DNA from: Anaerolineales bacterium UBA3071
Lineage (GTDB): Bacteria > Chloroflexota > Anaerolineae > UBA3071
Direction of reading: 5' to 3'
NCBI GenBank assembly: GCA_002366755.1
Contig: DFBV01000111.1
Location: 11,814-18,245 of the forward strand
DNA: 6,432 bases
Part shown: positions 1 to 4,801 of the stretch, in pieces
Numbering within the stretch: position 1 is the first letter of the stretch
Layout of the letters: each line of letters starts with the position of its first letter
Program-made: the position numbers and the translations under genes
The notes under the pieces: model-generated
The model's database searches: none
Told to the model about the DNA's origin: nothing
What the model saw: only the letters and a program-made list of their open reading frames with translations

Positions 1-123
1 TCAGCGAATGGGCGAATGAGATGAGCATAGCATCAAGCACCTATAGCGCCCCGCGAGGACGAGGTACTCTGTCCTCTTGCCTGAGGGAGGAGTGAACCTG
101 TCTGACCACCTGGAGGTTGGTCT

Positions 124-1242
124 CTACTCAGCGCAGAGCTGGAGGCCGTCCAGTGCCTGCTGGGAGTTAGGGTCAATCTCCAGCGCCCGCTCCAGCCACT
201 CGATGGCATTGTCGCAATCGCCCAGGTAAGCGTAGCAGAGCCCCAATTCGTAGAAATACTCCAGAGATTCGTTACCCAGCTCGATGGCCCGCTCGAAATT
301 GGGGATGGCCTCTTCGTAGTTGCGCCGCACGTAGTAGGACAAACCCAGGTGGCCGTAGGCGGTGGAATAGGCGGGGTCCACCTCAATGGCCTTCTCCAAC
401 TCGACGATACCGCGCTCGACATCATTCTGCAGGACATAAGCCCAACCCAGGGCATCGTAGCCATCGGCATTGCCTGGCGCGGCGGAGATGGCCTTCTGGA
501 ACTGGGCGATGGCTTCGTCGTACTGCCCCAGGACGAGATAGTTGCGCCCGGCGCCGATGTAGGTGTAGCTGAGCTTGGGATGCAGCTCGCTGGCGCGAAG
601 GTACTCTTCGATAGCCCGCCGGTATTGCCCCTGCCGCTCCAGCACGTAGCCCAAGTTGCGGTGCGCCACCACGCTGCGGTCGTCCAGCGCCACCGCCGCC
701 TCCGCTTCCTCCAGAGCTCGCCGCCAGTTCCCCTTGTCAGCATACACCTCGGCCAGGTACGCATGGGCGTCGGCCAGGTTCGGATCCAGGTCCACCGCCC
801 GTAGGGCCACGGCGATGGCCTCGTCATATTGACCATCCCAATCCAGCGCCATGGCCAGGATGGCCTGATTGCGAGCGTCGTTGGGAGCCAGTTTCACCGC
901 CTGACGCGCCTTCTTGATCGCCTCTGCCGCGTGGCCGCGCAGCGCCACCAGCTTAGCCCACCAGCGGAAGGCCTCGTCGTTCTCCGGCTCCAGACGCGTG
1001 ATTACCTCGTACGCCTCGGCGGCTTCTTCCAGCTTCCCTTCAGCGTAGAATGCCTCTGCCTCTGCCAGGTATGAGGCCAGCGTGCGCGTCGGCGCGGGCG
1101 TAGGCTTGAGAGGATTGAGAGGGCTTTCGAAGAAGTTGGTGCGCGTGTAGAGCAAATAGACGCCGCCAGCAATCACAGCTAGCAGGATCAGGTAGCGCAG
1201 GGGAGAACGGCGTTTTCGTCTGTACCTTCGATCAATGTACAT
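124..1242 (-). CDS. Membrane-anchored tetratricopeptide (TPR) repeat protein
   Basis: A 372-residue protein that starts at ATG and ends at TAG. Seen in the sequence: a very basic N-terminus (MYIDRRYRRKRR), one hydrophobic segment at about residues 17-33, a Pro-rich linker at about 41-53, then about nine consecutive 34-residue TPRs from about 56 to 362, with the usual A/G-Y-x-L-G, G-x-Y-x-x-A and A-x-x-x-x-P positions. The positive-inside rule suggests the N-terminus is in the cytoplasm and the TPR solenoid lies outside the membrane; this is inference. TPR solenoids bind other proteins, and no catalytic domain is present, so a scaffold or assembly role is likely, but the partner is unknown. 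The gene is divergent from nadE and has its own promoter. No Shine-Dalgarno sequence precedes the ATG; a 7-bp tandem repeat ends 6 bases upstream. The gene call is firm, the function is not. Confidence 0.9.
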   Translation of the reverse strand: MYIDRRYRRKRRSPLRYLILLAVIAGGVYLLYTRTNFFESPLNPLKPTPAPTRTLASYLAEAEAFYAEGKLEEAAEAYEVITRLEPENDEAFRWWAKLVALRGHAAEAIKKARQAVKLAPNDARNQAILAMALDWDGQYDEAIAVALRAVDLDPNLADAHAYLAEVYADKGNWRRALEEAEAAVALDDRSVVAHRNLGYVLERQGQYRRAIEEYLRASELHPKLSYTYIGAGRNYLVLGQYDEAIAQFQKAISAAPGNADGYDALGWAYVLQNDVERGIVELEKAIEVDPAYSTAYGHLGLSYYVRRNYEEAIPNFERAIELGNESLEYFYELGLCYAYLGDCDNAIEWLERALEIDPNSQQALDGLQLCAE

Positions 1243-1248
1243 GGTGAC

Positions 1249-1269
1249 TAATAGCCGATAGCTGATAGC
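1249..1269. repeat. Three tandem 7-bp repeats (NRATAGC) ahead of the TPR gene
   Basis: Plus-strand heptads TAATAGC, CGATAGC and TGATAGC lie head to tail. On the minus strand they fall in the 5' untranslated region of the TPR gene, ending 6 bases before its ATG, where a ribosome binding site would be expected. Only the first two bases of the heptad vary. It may be a short tandemly repeated element or a chance microsatellite. Confidence 0.5.
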
Positions 1270-1307
1270 GGAGAGTCAGTGACCAACGGCCGAACATCGT
1301 AGGGGAG

Positions 1308-1336
1308 ATTATAACACGCACGCTCGGACTTTACAA
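1308..1336 (-). promoter_or_regulatory. Promoter of the TPR gene
   Basis: Read on the minus strand: -35 TTGTAA (1331-1336, 4 of 6 matches to TTGACA), a 17-base spacer, then a perfect -10 TATAAT (1308-1313). The expected start of transcription near 1301 leaves a leader of about 60 bases before the ATG. The -35 box overlaps the -35 box of the opposite nadE promoter. This is a consensus match only. Confidence 0.6.
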
Positions 1337-1357
1337 ATGAGCAGAATTGGAGATAAT
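1330..1357 (+). promoter_or_regulatory. Promoter of nadE
   Basis: -35 TTTACA (1330-1335, 5 of 6), a 16-base spacer, then -10 GATAAT (1352-1357, 5 of 6). Transcription should begin near 1363-1365, which puts the in-frame GTG at 1369 almost at the 5' end of the mRNA and favours the ATG at 1402. The -35 box overlaps that of the divergent TPR promoter by five bases. Confidence 0.6.
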
Positions 1358-1389
1358 AGACCTGTGGCGTGATAGGATTTCAGTTCACT

Positions 1390-1394
1390 GGAGA
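1390..1394 (+). promoter_or_regulatory. Ribosome binding site that decides the nadE start
   Basis: GGAGA lies 7 bases before the ATG at 1402. The alternative in-frame GTG at 1369 has its nearest GGAG 16 bases away and sits too close to the predicted transcription start, so the shorter protein is preferred. Confidence 0.7.
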
Positions 1395-1401
1395 TACGCC
1401 C

Positions 1402-2193
1402 ATGCAAGATATTGCCGAACGACTGCTCATTGATACTGACCGTGTGCGTGAACTCATCGTGGACTTCATTGGCCGGGAAATGGCGGAAGCAGGCTTCCAG
1501 CGGGCGGTCATCGGCCTCTCGGGAGGCATCGACTCTGCCACTGCCTGCTTTCTGACGACGGAGGCATTGGGGGCGGAGAACGTGCTGGCGCTGCGCATGC
1601 CCTATCGCACCTCCAGCCCCGACACGCTGGCAGACGCTCAGACGGTCATTGACATCCTGGGCATCTCCAGCGAGACGGTAGACATCACTGCCATGGTCGA
1701 ACCGCTGTCTAAGCGCTTCCCTGACATGGACGCCGTGCGGCGGGGCAACGTGATGGCCCGCATGCGCATGATCGTGCTCTATGATCAATCGGCGGCCTGG
1801 AACGGTCTGGTCATCGGCACCGGCAACAGGACGGAAGCCTTGCTGGGGTATACCACTCTCTACGGCGATTCCGCCTGCGCCTTCAACCCTGTCGGGGACC
1901 TGTACAAGACGCAGTTGCGACAGCTTGCCGCCGCGCTGGGCGTGCCCCGGCAGATCATTGAAAAGCCTCCTTCCGCCGATCTCTGGCCCGGCCAGACGGA
2001 CGAGGGAGATCTGGGCTTCACCTACGCTGCGGTGGACCAGGTACTGTACCTGCTATTCGATGAAGGGGCCAGTCCCAACCATGTAGTCGCCGCTGGCTTC
2101 GAACGCTCGTTCGTGGAGCGCGTGCTGGGACTCGTGTGGTGCAACGAATTCAAGCGGCGGCTGCCTCCAGTAGCGCAGATCGGCAGCCCATAA
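1402..2193 (+). CDS. nadE: NH3-dependent NAD+ synthetase
   Basis: Catalyses the last step of NAD synthesis: nicotinate adenine dinucleotide is adenylated with ATP and then amidated to NAD+, in the cytoplasm. With the ATG chosen here it has 263 residues, close to the usual 245-275 for the ammonia-dependent form. Visible motifs: the ATP-pyrophosphatase P-loop SGGIDS at 40-45, GTGNRTE at 139-145 followed by GYTTLYGD, the FNPVGDLYKTQ stretch at about 161-171, PPSADLWPGQTDE at about 189-201, and a KRRLPP motif near the C-terminus. No N-terminal glutaminase domain is present, so free ammonia, or ammonia from a separate glutaminase, is the expected nitrogen donor. It starts from a divergent promoter region shared with the TPR gene and converges on rplL. 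A start at GTG 1369 would add 11 residues but has weak support. The family call is very firm. Confidence 0.96.
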   Translation: MQDIAERLLIDTDRVRELIVDFIGREMAEAGFQRAVIGLSGGIDSATACFLTTEALGAENVLALRMPYRTSSPDTLADAQTVIDILGISSETVDITAMVEPLSKRFPDMDAVRRGNVMARMRMIVLYDQSAAWNGLVIGTGNRTEALLGYTTLYGDSACAFNPVGDLYKTQLRQLAAALGVPRQIIEKPPSADLWPGQTDEGDLGFTYAAVDQVLYLLFDEGASPNHVVAAGFERSFVERVLGLVWCNEFKRRLPPVAQIGSP

Positions 2194-2242
2194 ACCCAGA
2201 GATCTGACACACTGTCGGGAATCCCCTTCTTCCAAGAGGACA

Positions 2243-2280
2243 CCAGAGCCACCCGCTGGGCGACCAGCAGGTGACTCTGG
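2243..2280 (-). terminator. Long hairpin in the rplL/nadE convergent gap, possible terminator
   Basis: The arms 2243-2259 and 2264-2280 pair around a four-base loop (GCGA on the plus strand, TCGC on the minus). In plus-strand RNA two C/A mismatches break the stem; in minus-strand RNA the same positions become G-U pairs, giving a continuous 17-bp stem, so it looks tuned to the rplL transcript. There is no U-run on either side, so it is not a textbook Rho-independent terminator. It could block read-through by another route or protect the mRNA 3' end. A smaller 6-bp hairpin with a four-base loop lies at 2294-2309. Confidence 0.45.
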
Positions 2281-2333
2281 CGCAGGCACACACGCCATCT
2301 TGGGATGGCATAACGCAAGGGGGAGAGAAGCGA

Positions 2334-2708
2334 CTACTTCAGTTCAACGGCGGCGCCTTCGGCCTCCAGCTTCTCCTTGGCCTCTTCGGCAGCTTGCTTA
2401 GAAACTCCCGTGAGTACGATGACTGGCACGCCTTCTACCAGTTCCTTGGCTTCCCTCAAGCCCAGATCAGTGATAGTGCGCACGGCCTTGATGACCTGGA
2501 TCTTCTTGGCGCCAAAGTCCTTGAGCTCGACGTCCCACTCGGTTTTCTCCTCAACTGCCTCAGCCGGCGCGGCAGCAGGCATCATGCCAACAGCCATCAT
2601 CGGCGCTGCAGCGCTGACGCCGAACTTCTCCTCCAATTCCTTGACCAGATCCGACAGCTCCAGTACCGTCATCTCCTCGATGGCGGCGATGATCTCCTCT
2701 TTCGTCAT
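2334..2708 (-). CDS. rplL: 50S ribosomal protein L7/L12
   Basis: The multi-copy stalk protein of the large subunit, which recruits EF-Tu, EF-G and other GTPases and stimulates GTP hydrolysis. It has 124 residues, typical for the family. The N-terminal dimerisation domain that binds L10 is at about 1-33, a flexible Ala/Pro/Met hinge (APMMAVGMMPAAAPAE) at about 34-56, and the compact C-terminal domain at 57-124 with the conserved stretch KKIQVIKAVRTITDLGL. The hinge is unusually rich in methionine. A very strong Shine-Dalgarno (AAGGAGGAGGAG, 2715-2726) lies 6 bases before the ATG, fitting the need for several L12 copies per ribosome. It lies 60 bases after rplJ. It is the last gene of the cluster; rpoB does not follow. 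Confidence 0.98.
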   Translation of the reverse strand: MTKEEIIAAIEEMTVLELSDLVKELEEKFGVSAAAPMMAVGMMPAAAPAEAVEEKTEWDVELKDFGAKKIQVIKAVRTITDLGLREAKELVEGVPVIVLTGVSKQAAEEAKEKLEAEGAAVELK

Positions 2709-2768
2709 GAGTATCTCCTCCTCCTTCTAGTACTTGTAGATGCTTGTATCCGAGATCGTTTTGCTTTC

Positions 2769-3311
2769 CTAGCTTTGCTGGCTTGCTGTGCTCCCCAACT
2801 GATCAGAGCGAGCCTGGAGCACGTTGACCAGGCCCCGCAGGGGACCGGCGAGCACGTTGACCAGCCCGCTGATGGGAGACTGAATGCCTCTCACCACTAG
2901 AGCCAGTAGCACGTCCCGCGATGGCAACTTGGCCAACGCCTCAACCTCCTCTGCACCGATGAACCGCGCTCCCAGCAGCCCTCCCTTGAAGGTCAAAAAC
3001 TCTGTCTCCTTGGCGAAGTCGGACAAGACCTTGACCACAGTTGTCACATCCCCGAAGCAATAGCCCAGCGCCGTGGGGCCGACTAACGTCTCTTCGGGAA
3101 CGGATATCTCGGCATCTTGCAGAGCTCGCCTCAGCAGCGTGTTCTTGACCACCTGGAAGCCACTCTGTGACTCCCACAGTTGCCGGCGCAGCTTCTGCTG
3201 CTCCTTCACCGACAACCCGCTATGGTCAGTGAAGATCACGGCTTCACTGCGCGCCAGTTTGTCGGTGTAATCGGCGACAAGTTCTCGTTTCTTCTCCTTC
3301 GAAATGGCCAA
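2769..3311 (-). CDS. rplJ: 50S ribosomal protein L10 (TTG start)
   Basis: L10 anchors the L7/L12 dimers to 23S rRNA and represses its own mRNA together with L12. The protein has 180 residues, at the long end of the family. The N-terminal globular rRNA-binding domain runs to about residue 130 (AISKEKKRELVADYTDKL, then AVIFTDHSGLSV, then VVKNTLLRRA). The C-terminal helix from about 131 contains three similar segments, LLALVVRGIQSP (135-146), ISGLVNVLAGP (147-157) and LRGLVNVLQAR (158-168), each of a size expected to bind one L12 dimer. The start codon is TTG at 3309-3311: no ATG or GTG in frame fits, the family N-terminus MAISKEKK follows at once, and a near-perfect Shine-Dalgarno lies 6 bases upstream. 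It is preceded by an L10 leader with an attenuator-like hairpin. Confidence 0.97.
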   Translation of the reverse strand: MAISKEKKRELVADYTDKLARSEAVIFTDHSGLSVKEQQKLRRQLWESQSGFQVVKNTLLRRALQDAEISVPEETLVGPTALGYCFGDVTTVVKVLSDFAKETEFLTFKGGLLGARFIGAEEVEALAKLPSRDVLLALVVRGIQSPISGLVNVLAGPLRGLVNVLQARSDQLGSTASQQS

Positions 3312-3317
3312 ATGGAT

Positions 3318-3327
3318 TCACCTCCTT
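3318..3327 (-). promoter_or_regulatory. Extended Shine-Dalgarno that fixes the rplJ TTG start
   Basis: AAGGAGGTGA on the minus strand, an extended match to the 16S anti-Shine-Dalgarno, 6 bases before the TTG. A weak start codon beside so strong a site suggests tuned initiation and settles the start. Confidence 0.8.
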
Positions 3328-3366
3328 CTGCATTTCACCTACGGATGCCTTGCCTGCCAGCAGCAT

Positions 3367-3394
3367 AAAACCCCTGCGCACCGACGCAAGGGTT
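3367..3394 (-). terminator. Attenuator-type hairpin in the rplJ leader
   Basis: On the minus strand the arms AACCCTTGCG (3385-3394) and CGCAGGGGTT (3369-3378) form a 10-bp stem with one U-G pair and a 6-base loop, followed at once by further T residues (TTTT counting the end of the stem). It lies between the L10-binding core and the rplJ ribosome binding site, the place expected of a transcription attenuator. The U-run is short, so partial termination is more likely than complete. An upstream GCAAGG (3424-3429) can pair with CCTTGC in the 5' arm and would undo the hairpin. Confidence 0.6.
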
Positions 3395-3423
3395 CCCCAC
3401 GCTCGAAAACGGACGTGTACATT

Positions 3424-3539
3424 CCTTGCCTCGGCAGGCGGCTACCGATTAAGCCCCGTGGGGGCACCTGCTGTCTTCAGCGGATATAGGGGAGGACGCC
3501 CCAGATCTCTGGAAAACGCAAGCTGTGCCCTCCCGATAT
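3424..3539 (-). ncRNA. Ribosomal protein L10 leader (autoregulatory mRNA element)
   Basis: The rplA-rplJ gap carries the recognisable core of the L10 leader on the minus strand: GAAGACAGCAGGTG (down to 3465), a GCCCC/GGGGC hairpin with a CAC loop (3453-3465), the conserved CTTAAT, and CCTGCCGAGG (3429-3438), whose CCTGC pairs with GCAGG to close the element. In known examples the L10(L12)n complex binds this fold, which contains a kink-turn, and lowers expression of rplJ and rplL. The 5' part holds a further stem (3484-3495 with 3529-3539, GGGAGG/CCTCCC plus ATAT/ATAT). The outer boundaries are my estimate; the core is clear. Confidence 0.85.
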
Positions 3540-3553
3540 GCGATCTGAAAAGT

Positions 3554-4267
3554 CTATGCAGTCCTCAGAGCCATAGCTTCCATGGGATTCACCTTGATCC
3601 CCGGCCCCATGGTTGTGGTCATAACAACCTTCTTGACATACTGTCCCTTAGCTCCAGATGGCTTGGCACGAATGATTGCTTCCATGAAGGCAGTGAAGTT
3701 ATCGAGCAGTTGTTCGCTGCTGAAGCTCGCTTTGCCAATGGGAGCATGGATGTTCGCCGTCTTGTCCACCCTGAACTCCACACGCCCCAAGCGAGTCTCC
3801 TGGATCAGGCGAGGCAGATCGTCGGGCTGCACAATGGTACCTGCTTTGGGGCTAGGCATCAACCCTCGGGGGCCGAGAACACGTCCCAAGCGTCCCACCT
3901 TGCCCATCACCTGGGGAATGGCAATGGCGACGTCGAAGTCCAGCCAACCGCCCTGTATCTTCTTCGTCAGTTCGTCGGTGCCAACGTAATCTGCTCCGGC
4001 TTCCTGGGCGATCTTCTCTGCCTCACCCTCGGCGAAGACCAGGATGCGCACCTGCTTGCCTGTGCCATGAGGCAGCAGCACGACCCCGCGAACCTGTTGA
4101 TCCGCGTGGCGTGGGTCTACTCCCATGTTCAAGTGTACCTCCACGGTGGCATCGAAGTTGGCCGTCGAGGTCTTCTGCGCCAATTCGATAGCCTCGGCAG
4201 GTAAGTAGTCTCGCATCCGATCCACAAGCTGGGCTGCCTGGCGGTACTTCTTTCCTCGTTTGGGCAT
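3554..4267 (-). CDS. rplA: 50S ribosomal protein L1
   Basis: Builds the L1 stalk of the large subunit, which moves with deacylated tRNA at the E site; in many bacteria it also represses its own operon by binding mRNA. It has 237 residues, a normal length. Domain I is formed by the N- and C-terminal parts, and the inserted domain II runs at about 68-160. The family signature is clear: IPQVMGKVGRLGRVLGPRGLMP at about 117-138 (shown in part as VGRLGRVLGPRGLMP), followed by SPKAGTI, and VDKTANIHAPIGKASF at 167-182. AGGAGG (4277-4282) lies 9 bases before the ATG. It follows rplK by 84 bases, and the L10 leader begins right after its stop. I did not recognise an L1-binding site in the mRNA. Confidence 0.98.
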   Translation of the reverse strand: MPKRGKKYRQAAQLVDRMRDYLPAEAIELAQKTSTANFDATVEVHLNMGVDPRHADQQVRGVVLLPHGTGKQVRILVFAEGEAEKIAQEAGADYVGTDELTKKIQGGWLDFDVAIAIPQVMGKVGRLGRVLGPRGLMPSPKAGTIVQPDDLPRLIQETRLGRVEFRVDKTANIHAPIGKASFSSEQLLDNFTAFMEAIIRAKPSGAKGQYVKKVVMTTTMGPGIKVNPMEAMALRTA

Positions 4268-4315
4268 TCAGATAATCCTCCTGGTGGTACTAGCGGGTGG
4301 TTAGCCCTCCCACAT

Positions 4316-4330
4316 GGTGATCTGATCACC
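4316..4330 (-). other. Intercistronic hairpin between rplK and rplA
   Basis: A perfect 6-bp inverted repeat GGTGAT/ATCACC around a three-base loop, with a smaller GCGG/CCGC hairpin just 5' of it on the minus strand. There is no U-run, so termination is unlikely. It could be an mRNA processing or stability element; the role is unknown. Confidence 0.4.
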
Positions 4331-4351
4331 TATCGCGGGAACCGCGTCGTT

Positions 4352-4777
4352 CTAGTCAACGACGGTGATTCCCATGCTGCGCGCCGTGCCTTCAACCATA
4401 CGCATAGCGCTCTCAACATCGGCGGTATTTAGATCGGTCATCTTCTGTTCGGCGATCTCTTGGATCTGGCTGCGAGTAACCTGGCCAGCTTCCTCGCGAT
4501 TAGGTTCCGCCGAGCCCTTTTCGATTCCCGCCGCCTTCTTCAGCAAGTCAGTGGCAGGCGACGTCTTGAGTATGAAAGAAAACGTGCGATCCTGGTAGAC
4601 CGTGATCTCCACAGGAATGATAGATCCCGCCATGCCGACCGTTTGTGCATTGTAATCCTTGCAGAAGGCCATGATGTTCAGACCGTGCTGGCCTAGAGCA
4701 GGGCCCACCGGCGGCGCGGGATTAGCCTTCCCAGCCGCAATCTGCAGTTTGATGATTGCTGTGACTTTCTTGCCCAT
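4352..4777 (-). CDS. rplK: 50S ribosomal protein L11
   Basis: Binds the GTPase-associated region of 23S rRNA at the base of the L7/L12 stalk, contacts EF-G, and is needed for the stringent response through RelA. The 141 residues match the family exactly. The N-terminal domain (1 to about 72) holds the Pro-rich helix of the thiostrepton site (ANPAPPVGPALGQHG, with P20, P23 and P26); the C-terminal RNA-binding domain (about 73-141) holds KTSPATDLLKKAAGI and the family end GTARSMGITV. GGGAGA (4787-4792) lies 9 bases before the ATG. The gene follows nusG by 24 bases, the standard nusG-rplK-rplA order. Confidence 0.98.
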   Translation of the reverse strand: MGKKVTAIIKLQIAAGKANPAPPVGPALGQHGLNIMAFCKDYNAQTVGMAGSIIPVEITVYQDRTFSFILKTSPATDLLKKAAGIEKGSAEPNREEAGQVTRSQIQEIAEQKMTDLNTADVESAMRMVEGTARSMGITVVD

Positions 4778-4801
4778 CAGTTATGTTCTCCCAATCAGAG
4801 A

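Noticed and set aside
55..76. Inverted repeat GAGGAC/GTCCTC with an inner GAG/CTC pairing, downstream of the TPR gene
   Set aside because: The stem is short and bulged and has no U-run on either strand, so I did not call it a terminator.
104..122. Hairpin GACCACC/GGTTGGTC right after the TPR stop codon
   Set aside because: It has a bulge and only about 7 pairs, and no T-tract follows on the minus strand. Too weak for a terminator call.
33..836. Long open frame of 267 codons on the plus strand opposite the TPR gene
   Set aside because: Its translation is low-complexity, rich in Arg, Trp, Ser and Pro, with no family resemblance, and it mirrors the TPR coding strand. It is a shadow frame.
2271..2900. 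209-codon open frame on the plus strand over rplL and part of rplJ
   Set aside because: It is antisense to two certain ribosomal protein genes and its product resembles no known family.
3350..4204. 284-codon open frame on the plus strand across rplA and the L10 leader
   Set aside because: It lies antisense to the certain rplA gene and crosses the structured leader, with no recognisable domain. A shadow of rplA codon bias.
4268..4351. Possible L1-binding autoregulatory site between rplK and rplA
   Set aside because: The hairpins here do not show a pattern I can match with confidence to the 23S rRNA L1 site, so I list only the hairpin.
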